Both the position numbers and the translations under genes were made by a program. This document shows positions 1-7,203 of a stretch of DNA of 54,906 nucleotides, piece by piece; position 1 is the stretch's first letter; every line of letters starts with the position of its first letter. The DNA comes from Desulfobacteraceae bacterium (GTDB taxonomy: Bacteria > Desulfobacterota > Desulfobacteria > Desulfobacterales > UBA5616). Where the stretch lies: the NCBI GenBank assembly GCA_013791935.1, contig VMSV01000002.1, positions 1 through 54,906 of the forward strand, given 5' to 3'. The notes beneath the pieces were generated by a model that saw only the letters and a list, made by a program, of their open reading frames with translations, was not told the origin of the DNA and searched no databases.

Positions 1-1160
1 CCGAACAATGCACTTTTTAACCCATGGATGGTTTCCGGAAGATACCGGCCGTAAATCTTAATGGGCAGCTCCGGTCCATGAATGACCGGCGACGTGGCCA
101 GGGTGAGCATATATTCGATGAGATATCCGGCATTTTGCGCAATCAAGCCCCGGTAGGGCGTTTGCTCCCGAAGCTTCAGGATGCGAAGTTCGTGAAGGGA
201 TCGGCCGAACTCCGATTCCATGAGCTCCGGATAGGTTGTGAGAATAATTTCCGTTCGAATGGTGCGGGAGCCCCTCTCCAGATAGGCCCCAAGTCCGCGC
301 CTTGCCATGTCTGGATCCAAACCGCGCTGGGCAGCCACCGACCAATCCACATCCCGAAGAGACGCAATCACCTCACCGGGGTCGGGGAGCGTGAGATCAA
401 TGGCCAAATTCACGGCATTGTAATGTCCGGTATGGGCCTGAACTTCCACAATCTCGAATCCGGGCTCCGCTTCCAGGCAATCCAAGACCCTGTCCGTTTC
501 ATCCGGTTCCACGATAATCTTAAAGCCCAACATGTCATTGATGGCAAAAGCCTCTCGTTCAAATTGCATGGCTTTTTGCCGGAACCGGGCTGCAATGGCC
601 CGCTCCGCATCCATGAAATCCTGTTCCATGACATCCGGCGAACTGATATACGACTTTAAGGGCAATCCCGCAAAAGCGGCCCGCCTTTCTGCAAATCCCT
701 CGGCCTCTGCCTTGATGTCCTTGAAAATGGAATCCATCAGTCGAAAGGAAACCTTTTCCGCCAAACGGGACAGGCGTTTGATCCGTCCGATGGACACAAG
801 CCGCTTCCCACCGGACATCACAAGAACGGCATCAATGGGAAGGCGGGGAAAGAAGAACTCGGGATTTTCCCGAAACGACCGGGCAAGAGCCTCCGTCCGT
901 TGGGTGGGTTGCCCATTGTACTGAATGAGTTTTTCCCGGATAAAATATTTTTGATGGATCCGTTCCATTCCGAGATTCGGTCCGAAAACGTTCTCCAGGA
1001 ATTGAACCATTCGCCGAATTACAAAGGATCCTGAAATGAATCCTTCATACAGGAATATTTCGGAAATGATCCGACCATCGCCTTCATGAACATCATCGTT
1101 GAGCCATCGGGCGGTCAGATCAAAAAGCTCGTCTCTGTGGGTCAATCCGGTGAGAAACAT
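1..1160 (-). CDS. Partial protein, possibly RelA/SpoT-like nucleotidyltransferase fold
   Basis: The reading frame opens at ATG 1160, 12 nt (ACACTCA-spaced) after an AAAGGA ribosome binding site, and runs off the left edge of the window (386 residues seen, C-terminus missing). It starts MFLTGLTHRDELFDL. Around residues 190-250 the pattern of a basic helix, then INDMLGFKIIV, then about 20 residues and GHYNAVNLAIDL resembles the synthetase core of RelA/SpoT proteins (RxK..., DxxGxRI, GYxxxH). This is a fold-level resemblance only: the usual nucleotide-binding and catalytic residues are not obvious to me. It is the last visible gene of the arsenic locus, 67 nt after arsM, so it may be co-transcribed. 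It could instead be an unrelated hypothetical protein. Confidence 0.4.
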   Translation of the reverse strand, partial: MFLTGLTHRDELFDLTARWLNDDVHEGDGRIISEIFLYEGFISGSFVIRRMVQFLENVFGPNLGMERIHQKYFIREKLIQYNGQPTQRTEALARSFRENPEFFFPRLPIDAVLVMSGGKRLVSIGRIKRLSRLAEKVSFRLMDSIFKDIKAEAEGFAERRAAFAGLPLKSYISSPDVMEQDFMDAERAIAARFRQKAMQFEREAFAINDMLGFKIIVEPDETDRVLDCLEAEPGFEIVEVQAHTGHYNAVNLAIDLTLPDPGEVIASLRDVDWSVAAQRGLDPDMARRGLGAYLERGSRTIRTEIILTTYPELMESEFGRSLHELRILKLREQTPYRGLIAQNAGYLIEYMLTLATSPVIHGPELPIKIYGRYLPETIHGLKSALF

Positions 1161-1226
1161 TGAGTGTCCTTTAAAAAAGGATAAATAAATTTTTTATATC
1201 ATCTTTAATTCCAAATGGCGATTCAT

Positions 1227-2117
1227 TTAAGACCCCTTTTTCCCCTCGATATAGGCCGAAACCACATAATCCGAGGCTTTTCTGCTTTTGCCAGGATCCC
1301 ACTCCTGAATAATCTGTCGGCTGTTGTCTTTGGGAATGACTCGGATGTCCATAAATCCTGCGTCTTTGAGCATCGCCCGGGTCTCATCGATGGTTGCCGC
1401 GCCGCCGATGCAAGCGGAAAGCAACGCCAGATCATTCTTGATGTCGTCGGGCAGCGGGGCCGTGGCCACCACATCGGAGATGGCCAGTCTCCCACCCGGC
1501 TTCAATACCCGAAAGGCATCCCGGTAAACGCTCATTTTATCCGGGGACAGGTTGATCACACAGTTGGACATGATGATATCGGCGGTATTGTCGCCAATGG
1601 GCAGGTGCTCGATCTCGCCCAAACGGAATTCAACATTTTTCGTTTGGATCTTTTCAGCATTTCTTCTGGCTTTGGAAATCATATCCGGGGTCATGTCCAC
1701 CCCGATGACGTGACCGGCTTCACCGACTTCCTTCATGGCCAGGAAACAGTCAAAACCACCGCCGCTGCCCAGATCCACCACCGTTTCTCCCGGTTTCAGG
1801 GAAGCAAGCGCAATGGGATTGCCGCACCCGAGCATCATGTTCGCTCCCTCGGGAACACTGGCCAGGTCTTCCTTGGAATACCCGAGCTTGCCCATATAAG
1901 CCGCCATTTGGTCAACGGAAAAGTCATCATTTCCGCAGCATGAGGCTTGTGCTTGGGTTGAAGCACCTGCGGGCGAGCAGCACGATGCCATGGGCAGCAT
2001 TTGTTTTGGTGGGTCATTTTCTGGTCTCTTTTTCGGCAAAACACCACCCGCCTTTGCAATTTCGCCATACCGGTTGCGAACGGTTTCTCTGATTTTTTCT
2101 TTGTCTATGATTTCCAT
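1227..2117 (-). CDS. arsM: Arsenite S-adenosylmethionine methyltransferase ArsM
   Basis: The enzyme methylates arsenite using S-adenosylmethionine, giving methylated arsenicals in the cytoplasm. The 296-residue protein has the class I methyltransferase SAM site DLGSGGGFD preceded by the ArsM-type MLGCGNPIALASL, then GVDMTPDMI and SNCVINLSPDK. Cysteines in SNCVINL and LSACIGG match the positions of the arsenic-binding cysteines of the family. An N-terminal Cys-rich stretch (SCC, SCCGN) is also typical. I chose ATG 2117 because AGGGAGGT lies just upstream; the frame is open to 2153. It lies 49 nt after arsR and is probably in the same transcript. Confidence 0.9.
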   Translation of the reverse strand: MEIIDKEKIRETVRNRYGEIAKAGGVLPKKRPENDPPKQMLPMASCCSPAGASTQAQASCCGNDDFSVDQMAAYMGKLGYSKEDLASVPEGANMMLGCGNPIALASLKPGETVVDLGSGGGFDCFLAMKEVGEAGHVIGVDMTPDMISKARRNAEKIQTKNVEFRLGEIEHLPIGDNTADIIMSNCVINLSPDKMSVYRDAFRVLKPGGRLAISDVVATAPLPDDIKNDLALLSACIGGAATIDETRAMLKDAGFMDIRVIPKDNSRQIIQEWDPGKSRKASDYVVSAYIEGKKGS

Positions 2118-2166
2118 GGAATACCTCCCTGCTATTTCTATGGTTCCTGTCAAAACGAATAATTAT

Positions 2167-2499
2167 TTAAGATAAAAAATCCTTTAACACCGCCACGGCT
2201 TCGGGATCTACGGAGTATTTGATTTTTTGCCCGTTCCTTTTCATGCGGATCAAACCGGCGTGGCGCAATTCCTTAATATGATGGGACAATGTGGAAGAAA
2301 CAATGTCCAGGTCCTGACCCAGATCACCCACACAAACGCAGCCTTCCGAACCGGAAGTCGACTCTTCCGGGACGCTCCAGAAGGTTCCCGGAGCGCAACA
2401 GGAGATCAGGCGCAAAAAGATCTTCAGTCGGTTCGGATTGGACAAGGCCTTGAACATTCCAGCATATTGGTCGATATTTTTATCTTTATATTTCGGCAT
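2167..2499 (-). CDS. arsR: ArsR-family arsenic-responsive repressor
   Basis: A 110-residue winged-helix repressor that should bind the operator without arsenite and release it when As(III) binds cysteine thiols. The ArsR fold is clear: MFKALSNPNRLKIFLRL, then the recognition helix STLSHHIKELRHAGLI and the wing KRNGQKIKYSVD. Candidate metal ligands are the CC of ISCCAPGT and the CxC of GCVCVGDL, the latter at the site used by classical ArsR. There is no Shine-Dalgarno sequence in front of ATG 2499, and a promoter lies immediately upstream, so the message may be leaderless. It precedes arsM. Confidence 0.9.
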   Translation of the reverse strand: MPKYKDKNIDQYAGMFKALSNPNRLKIFLRLISCCAPGTFWSVPEESTSGSEGCVCVGDLGQDLDIVSSTLSHHIKELRHAGLIRMKRNGQKIKYSVDPEAVAVLKDFLS

Positions 2500-2536
2500 A
2501 TATCGAACTATTATGCTTTTCCATCCACCGGGTCAA
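2500..2536 (-). promoter_or_regulatory. Promoter in front of arsR, near-leaderless
   Basis: On the minus strand a -35 TTGACC (2531-2536) and a -10 TAATAG (2508-2513) are separated by 17 nt. Only 8 nt separate the -10 box from the arsR ATG, and no ribosome binding site is present. The imperfect dyad TTCG-N8-CGAA overlaps the start codon and could be the ArsR operator. This would give arsR-arsM its own autoregulated promoter inside the larger locus. Confidence 0.5.
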
Positions 2537-2599
2537 GAGAATAAATTCAATCCGTCCGCTCGAATGGACTTGGGTTGACGATAACAAAGTTGACACAAA

Positions 2600-3028
2600 C
2601 TACCGGGTTTGGATGGACCGAATTTCACCTTGAATGTATTCCATGAGTCGATACTCATCCTCAATCAGATCCCAGACTTGATCCAGCCTTTTCCACTGTT
2701 TTAATTGACGTTTTTCATAAGTTGAAATCACCACGGACTGAACTGTAAGCCCGAAGTCGTGCTCAAAATGCGCCTGCCCGGGCTCATCCAGATTAATGCT
2801 CAAAAAGCGGATTTTGCCTGCTTTCAGTTCCGGTTCAAAGCCTGAAAGCACACTTTCCCGAGAAACTTCCTCCAGTAAAATACAGGAAGGACAGCGGAAC
2901 GAGCGATGGAAATAATAAACAAAGAGACCGTCCTTTTCAGAAGAGTCCCCATGGCACAGGCCACCGCTGAAGAGCAGGACTGAAGTTAATATCCATATTT
3001 TGATAAGAGGGTTATATCTCAATTCCAT
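2600..3028 (-). CDS. ArsF-family thioredoxin-fold protein, exported
   Basis: The 142-residue protein begins with a signal peptide (MELRYNPLIKIWILTSVLLF followed by SGGLCHG) and continues with VYYFHRSFRCPSCILLEEVS, the hallmark of the ArsF family (proteins named as nitrophenyl compound nitroreductase subunit ArsF family). It carries a CPSC motif in a thioredoxin-like context and SINLDEPGQAHFEHDFGL. The family is found in arsenic operons of anaerobes; its exact role is not settled. ATG 3028 follows GGAAGGCATGGAAG and fits the signal peptide; the frame is open to 3106. It sits between the selenoprotein genes and arsR. Confidence 0.75.
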   Translation of the reverse strand: MELRYNPLIKIWILTSVLLFSGGLCHGDSSEKDGLFVYYFHRSFRCPSCILLEEVSRESVLSGFEPELKAGKIRFLSINLDEPGQAHFEHDFGLTVQSVVISTYEKRQLKQWKRLDQVWDLIEDEYRLMEYIQGEIRSIQTR

Positions 3029-3117
3029 CTTCCATGCCTTCCAATTATCCATGGGTTTAAATGCCCAGAAGAATGGATAGGCGGTGGTTAATACCTTGTA
3101 TTTCAATGCTTTGTCTT

Positions 3118-3417
3118 CTATAGCAATGGAAAAGCATTCTTTGCCCGATGCTTCTTTCCGGGCAACGGCTCAATATGGCGGGCTATGGCCTCAAGGCCTT
3201 CCGGAATCGTCGGTACTCGGCTGCAAGCGGACTGGTTGGTATAGACTACCTTACCGTTATGGAGTATTTCAAAGATCCCATCGTGGGCTTCAATCAATTG
3301 CGTCCGTATGCCGAAGGTATCTGCGATTGCATCCGCCAGACCGGCGGCTGCCTTTATAAAACCTCATTCCACACAGTAACGGATATGAATGCCTTCCGTT
3401 GTATATTCAATGGTCAT
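3118..3417 (-). CDS. SelW/Rdx-like selenoprotein (CxxU), TGA at 3364-3366
   Basis: Read through the TGA at codon 18, this 99-residue frame gives IHIRYCVEUGF, then AAAGLADAIADTFGIRTQLI and DGIFEILHNGKVVYTN. This is the Rdx/SelW pattern: a CxxU (or CxxC) redox motif after the first strand, a long helix, a central strand and FE(V/I)xxNGxxVY. Rdx proteins are small thioredoxin-fold redox proteins; several bacterial members contain selenocysteine. A strong SECIS-like hairpin follows (3329-3351). The start at ATG 3417 has only a weak ribosome binding site; TTG 3450 would add 11 residues. The C-terminal ten residues, rich in lysine and histidine, are less family-like. It lies 59 nt after the HesB-like selenoprotein gene. 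Confidence 0.85.
3329..3366 (-). promoter_or_regulatory. SECIS element of the SelW-like gene
   Basis: The TGA is at 3364-3366. After 21 nt the message forms CCGCC-GGUCU-GGCGG (five perfect pairs), extended below a G/A mismatch by GCA/UGC. The apical loop GGUCU has G at its start, as in bacterial SECIS elements recognised by SelB, and the spacing of about 22 nt from UGA is within the usual range. Confidence 0.8.
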
Positions 3418-3476
3418 GATACAACTGCTTTCATAACGGTGAGCATGCAATCCAATAGTTTTTGTGGCCCACCGAA

Positions 3477-3788
3477 TTACAATTTAAGCTCGGGACGGTA
3501 GGAAGGGGCGGCCAAACTTGAGGTAATCGTGTATCCACCCGGTCCCGCCTCCGTTCCCGAGAAATCGATACGGACCGGTTTAACCTTTTCCAAATCGTCA
3601 GGGTCGATATAATACGTTACGTCTTCAAAGCGGAAAGAAAGGTCCTTTTTTTGAGGCTCCTCCAGAGCCAGGTCCAGCTTGGGTCCGCCTCAACAGGCCT
3701 GGAATAAAATCCTGACGACATAGGGCCTGTTGTTTTTTTCCAAAAAACCCCTGATTCTGTTGTTTGCTTTTTCCGTTACTTCAAACAT
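3477..3788 (-). CDS. IscA/HesB-like selenoprotein (CUGG), TGA at 3690-3692
   Basis: The 103-residue frame begins MFEVTEKANNRIRGFLEKNN, with a strong AAGGAGG before ATG 3788, and reads VRILFQACUGGPKLDLALEE with the TGA at codon 33. The second part has LSFRFEDVTYYIDPDD and ITSSLAAPSYRPELKL. In HesB-like relatives the motif is CCGGP or CUGGP; HesB-like selenoproteins have been described from bacterial genomes. IscA/HesB folds bind iron or Fe-S clusters, but this short version lacks the canonical C-terminal CGC, so a redox or metalloid-thiol role is possible. It is the second of three successive UGA-containing genes. Confidence 0.88.
3652..3692 (-). promoter_or_regulatory. SECIS element of the HesB-like gene
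   Basis: The stem starts at the UGA itself: UGAGGC (3687-3692) pairs perfectly with GCCUCA (3652-3657). Inside, CCAAGC pairs with GCU-C-UGG (one bulged C), leaving the apical loop UGGACCUG, which has G in its second position. The 41-nt size and placement match known bacterial SECIS hairpins. Confidence 0.75.
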
Positions 3789-3826
3789 ATGCGCCTCCTT
3801 GGGTTACGACCCTATGCCGAATCATT

Positions 3827-4033
3827 CTATCGCCCAAAATGCTCCGCCTGACCGGGACCGTAACAGGCCTCGAAAACCGGTACTCAGTGACGTTGGAGCT
3901 CTTTTTCCACCTTTTTAGCCAGAACCGCTTGGATAAAGGAAAGGGCTTGTTCCGTGTCATCATCCAGAGCAATCTGAAGAATCCTCTGAACATCGCCGGT
4001 TTCCAGCTGTATCTGAACGGGTTTGAGATTCAT
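3827..4033 (-). CDS. Candidate new small selenoprotein, TGA at 3884-3886
   Basis: The frame from ATG 4033 encodes 49 residues (MNLKPVQIQLETGDVQRILQ, then IALDDDTEQALSFIQAVLAK and KVEKELQRH) before a TGA. Beyond it the same frame continues VPVFEACYGPGQAEHFGR to a TAG at 3827. Read through, it is a 68-residue acidic-helix protein ending QRHUVPVFEACYGPGQ. I do not recognise the family. Support for selenocysteine: the residues after TGA look coding (proline, aromatic and glycine pattern), a SECIS-like hairpin follows, and the next two genes are selenoprotein genes of known type. It starts 16 nt after the preceding gene stops. The alternative is a plain 49-residue protein. The ribosome binding site is weak (CAGGGA). 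Confidence 0.6.
3851..3886 (-). promoter_or_regulatory. Possible SECIS element of the 68-residue gene
   Basis: Two nt after the UGA, ACCGG (3877-3881) pairs with CCGGU (3851-3855); after a one-sided 7-nt bulge, GGCC (3866-3869) pairs with GGUC (3856-3859) around the loop UGUUAC. The loop starts about 19 nt after UGA and has G in its second position. The large bulge makes this the weakest of the SECIS predictions here. Confidence 0.5.
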
Positions 4034-4049
4034 AGGTTTGATCCCTGGT

Positions 4050-4559
4050 TTATTTTGAAGGATTCGTTCCGGCGGCTAAAAACCATTCTTTTAGTTTGGC
4101 TTTTGAAGGAATACTTCCGGCGGCCATGATCTTTCCATTGATCACAAGCCCCGGTAGCCCCAGAACCCCGTAGGCTGCGATGTCCTGAATTTCATTGACG
4201 TGTTCCAGGTCCGCCTCAATGTTCATTTCTGTCAGCACCGCCATCACATCCTGCTCCAATTGCCTGCAGCGAAAGCATCCCTTGCCCAGAACCTTGATTT
4301 CCAAACCGGCAGCCTTTTCGCATTCGACCTCAGGTTCTCCCACGAATTTTTTGAAACCTGAATAAAACGCCCGTTCATAGTCCTTTCGAGCGCTATCGGG
4401 AATGTAATTTGATTTTTTCAGCTCCGCAATTAGGGCCGCCTTGATTTCCTCCTCGGTCATGGTTTTGTGGGCCCCGGCAAGCTTTGAACAGGCGGTTTTG
4501 AACCCGATAATTCCGCTCCGGAATTTGCTTATTTTCATTTGGACGATGTCTTCGGTCAT
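4050..4559 (-). CDS. Thioredoxin-fold protein with N-terminal helical domain
   Basis: The 169-residue protein has two parts. Residues 1-90 are a helical domain (IVQMKISKFRSGIIGFKTAC, MTEEEIKAALIAEL) that I do not recognise. Residues 95-169 are a small thioredoxin of the redox-active disulfide protein 2 type: LEIKVLGKGCFRCRQLEQDV with a CFRC active site, AAYGVLGLPGLVINGKI and a terminal helix. It resembles the stand-alone protein at 10375-10608. ATG 4559 was chosen because GAAGGA lies 6 nt upstream; ATG 4574 is an alternative. It follows the YeeE/YedE permease and could be its cytoplasmic thiol partner, which is inference. Confidence 0.75.
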   Translation of the reverse strand: MTEDIVQMKISKFRSGIIGFKTACSKLAGAHKTMTEEEIKAALIAELKKSNYIPDSARKDYERAFYSGFKKFVGEPEVECEKAAGLEIKVLGKGCFRCRQLEQDVMAVLTEMNIEADLEHVNEIQDIAAYGVLGLPGLVINGKIMAAGSIPSKAKLKEWFLAAGTNPSK

Positions 4560-4654
4560 TTTTTGTTCCTTCATCTTCCATCCGTTCCAATCTCACCCAT
4601 CCTAGGAGCTTTTCATTCACTACAGCTCCTTTGAATATAATACTTGATACTAAT

Positions 4655-5878
4655 TTACTCCCATCCGCCCAGAAGATAAAACCAGACCATGGCCCAGTTG
4701 GATAAGATGCTGAATACCCCGAAAATAATGCACCCCACACTCATCAGAGCCCAGCCGGACATGATGTTGCCCACCACGCAACCGCCTGCAATGGCGGCGC
4801 CGATGCCCACCAGAAGGCCCCCGAAAATCGCAGTCATAACTTGCCCCGGGGGTTTGGGCAGCAGTTTTACATCCCCGGTTGTTTTGGCCGACACCCAGGA
4901 ACCGAAAACCAGGGAGGTCACCAGAAGCACGAGCCACCAGCCCACCTTTCGTTTAGGAGCTACCGTTGCCGGTTGGACTTGGGGCGTTGGGTTCGGGACT
5001 TTGTTTTCCGCCTTATAAATTCCCTGAAAATCATCCGCCGTGGCCAGGGTGTGAAGGAACAAAACGCCATGGGTTACTCCCAAGGGGTAATTTCTACCGG
5101 TTGGAACGGATGAAAACCAAGCCAGCAGTCCCAAAACTCCAATGGCGATGCCAGCCTGCCAGGGCCGCCAGCGTTTGGCAATGATTCTTTGCGGCAGGCC
5201 CTCCCGCGGATCTATCATTTTTACCACGCCTTTGGCAGCGATCTCTCTTACTTTCCTTTGATACATAACAAGCCCGTAAACCAGCGTGATAGAGACCATC
5301 AAAATAGAAAGTAGGTTGTAGGAAAGGCCTGTGAGGCTGGGCAGGGTGACAGGCCCGCCGGAAGCATTTTGGATCAGGGTGGCTTTCATCAGGTAAGCGC
5401 TCATCCCCTGAAGAGGGCCGTACTCCACCATGGATGCGCCTATGGCAATGCCCAAAAGGGCCACCATGGAATTGAGGTTCCCTTCCCCGGCTTTGTAAAG
5501 GCACCCGCTGATGCACCCTCCGGCCAACACTGTTCCCGCGCCGAAAACAATCCCACCCACCACATAACTTCCCCACATCAATGGCTTCGGGGCAAGCTTG
5601 ATCCATCCGAAGGTCGACGCCAGGGCAAAAAGAGCCATTCCGGTCACAATCACCAGCCATAGTCCCCAAATTTTCATGTTGTCCCGGGTCACGATCACTT
5701 CGCTGAAGGCGGAAGAGCCGCAGAGCTGCCCTTTTTGCAGAAAAACCCCGAAAAGGAATCCAATGGATGCCGCGAAAAAAACCCATAGCCCAGTAACCAT
5801 GGAAATCAAGACGGGCAAAATCACCATCACCAGACCCAAAAACGCATAACTTTTCCAATTTTCATTGCTGCTTTTCAA
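4655..5878 (-). CDS. YeeE/YedE-family permease (sulfur or selenium compound uptake)
   Basis: A 407-residue polytopic membrane protein with two YeeE/YedE (sulf_transp) repeats. Each has the family signature near a cysteine: GTVLAGGCISGCLYKAGEG in the first half and GIGAAIAGGCVVGNIMSGW in the second; FGVFLQKGQLCGSSAF is also typical. The family includes thiosulfate transporter TsuA and the YedE proteins proposed to handle selenium for selenoprotein synthesis. Its position directly upstream of three selenoprotein genes favours a selenium or chalcogen role, but substrate cannot be read from sequence. Translation probably starts at TTG 5878, ten nt after GGAG. Confidence 0.8.
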   Translation of the reverse strand: MKSSNENWKSYAFLGLVMVILPVLISMVTGLWVFFAASIGFLFGVFLQKGQLCGSSAFSEVIVTRDNMKIWGLWLVIVTGMALFALASTFGWIKLAPKPLMWGSYVVGGIVFGAGTVLAGGCISGCLYKAGEGNLNSMVALLGIAIGASMVEYGPLQGMSAYLMKATLIQNASGGPVTLPSLTGLSYNLLSILMVSITLVYGLVMYQRKVREIAAKGVVKMIDPREGLPQRIIAKRWRPWQAGIAIGVLGLLAWFSSVPTGRNYPLGVTHGVLFLHTLATADDFQGIYKAENKVPNPTPQVQPATVAPKRKVGWWLVLLVTSLVFGSWVSAKTTGDVKLLPKPPGQVMTAIFGGLLVGIGAAIAGGCVVGNIMSGWALMSVGCIIFGVFSILSNWAMVWFYLLGGWE

Positions 5879-5930
5879 AGGGATTCTTCTCCTTCCTGAT
5901 TCACCATCCCATCGCTCCCATGGATGGAGT

Positions 5931-6479
5931 TTATTTTGCTGCCGGTTTACGGAGGATCTTCATAAAGTCCATGGCCGTAGGGTAGGTAAAGGCCACGGAA
6001 TTGATTCCGATCATCCAGGCGTGGAGATAATGAATGCCGCTGACGCCGGGAAGGGCTTCAAGGGTTTGTTTCACCGCCGTCAAGTCCAGGCCTGCGGGTG
6101 TCCCGTTCATTAAAACATGAATCGACTCTTTTAGAAGAGAAAGGCAATTCCAGAATATGTAGGCCACGATTATGAGGCTGAGAATGGAATCCAGCCAGTA
6201 CCAGGGGGCGAAAATCATGACCACGGCGGAGATGACTTCCATTCTGCCCATGCCGAAGCTGTGCCGATTTGTCGGGCCTCTTTTCCCGATCCGATGGGCC
6301 GCATAGGCGATGATAAGGGCCGTAAAGTCCGAAAGATTATGAACCGCATCGGAGAGCAGAGCCATGCTGCCAGCATAAATCCCTCCGCAGATTTGCGCCA
6401 CCGGAATCAAAAAGTTGATCAACATGGTCATCAAAAGCCTTTTGCCCGTGGTATCCGTATGATCATGGGTGTGTTCCAT
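5931..6479 (-). pseudogene. Internally deleted CDF cation transporter
   Basis: The intact frame (182 residues, AAGGAG before ATG 6479) encodes a cation diffusion facilitator. It has the His-rich N-terminus MEHTHDHTD, the first metal site in LLSDAVHNLSD, and RHSFGMGRMEVISAVV. It then jumps directly to WYWLDSILSLIIVAYIFW. In complete CDF proteins about 75 residues, with three membrane spans and the second HxxxD zinc site, lie between these blocks. The C-terminal domain (GVSGIHYLHAWMI) is also short. The frame has stayed open, so it may be a recent deletion or a reduced protein; transport by the usual mechanism seems impossible. Confidence 0.7.
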
Positions 6480-6495
6480 GGGCTTTTCTCCTTTT

Positions 6496-7203
6496 TCAAA
6501 CACTGCCGATAAAAGGCTGAAATATAAAATAAACCCCGATTCCCGCTATGGCCACTCCTGCCAGACGCCTGAACCAGAGTCCTCCCTGCTGAAACCGGCT
6601 GCTTTCCAGAATCCGCCGAACCAGGGCCATGCTGGATCCGGCAATGGCAATGGGAATGCAGTGGCCGATCCCGAAAAGAACAATGAACAGAATGCCCGTG
6701 GCGATTTTCTGCTGGATGGTGATGATGGCCAGGATCGGTGCGATGAATCCGAAGGTGCAGGACCCGGAAAGGACCCCGTAGGCGAGCCCCAGCAGAAACG
6801 CACCAGTGATTCCCCGGAATCGAAGCCGGGCCATGAGACCTCCGGAAATGGAGCAGGCCTTTACGCCCAGCATGTCCAGGGCCACCCAGATCAGAATGGC
6901 GCCCACCAGGATCGTCCACCAGGAACCCACATCCCCCAGCATCCGTCCCAGAAGGGAGCAGATGATGCCCACCAGGGCGATGGTAATGAACAAGCCGGAA
7001 GTAAAAGCAACCGCATAAAAGGCGGCGCTTTTGGCGTGAAGCCCTTTTTCCTGACCCGCCACATAGCTCACCATCAGGGGGATGGAGGCCATGTGGCAGG
7101 GGCTTAACGCCACGCTCACCACGCCCCAAAGGAAACACCCGAGAGCGGCAATGGCCGTGCCGGTGGTCATCCATTCATTGATGGTGAGAAGCATGCTGTT
7201 CAT
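6496..7203 (-). CDS. CcdA/DsbD-type transmembrane thiol reductant protein
   Basis: A 235-residue membrane protein with six predicted spans of the cytochrome c biogenesis/DsbD transmembrane family. The two redox cysteines are in VALSPCHMASIPLM and in GVLSGSCTFGFIAP, the positions that relay electrons from cytoplasmic thioredoxin to the periplasm. The start (ATG 7203, or 7206) overlaps the stop codon of the upstream exported thioredoxin, so the two are translationally coupled and probably work as a pair. In arsenic loci of anaerobes this pair is common, presumably keeping exported thiol proteins such as ArsF reduced. Confidence 0.85.
   Translation of the reverse strand: MNSMLLTINEWMTTGTAIAALGCFLWGVVSVALSPCHMASIPLMVSYVAGQEKGLHAKSAAFYAVAFTSGLFITIALVGIICSLLGRMLGDVGSWWTILVGAILIWVALDMLGVKACSISGGLMARLRFRGITGAFLLGLAYGVLSGSCTFGFIAPILAIITIQQKIATGILFIVLFGIGHCIPIAIAGSSMALVRRILESSRFQQGGLWFRRLAGVAIAGIGVYFIFQPFIGSV

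Noticed and set aside
24..924. Two plus-strand frames at the left edge
   Set aside because: They lie opposite a well-formed minus-strand gene that has a ribosome binding site and protein-like composition; the plus frames have no domain features.
3084..3501. Plus-strand frames of 91 and 117 residues
   Set aside because: They are antisense to the SelW-like selenoprotein gene, which gives a clear family match when the TGA is read through.
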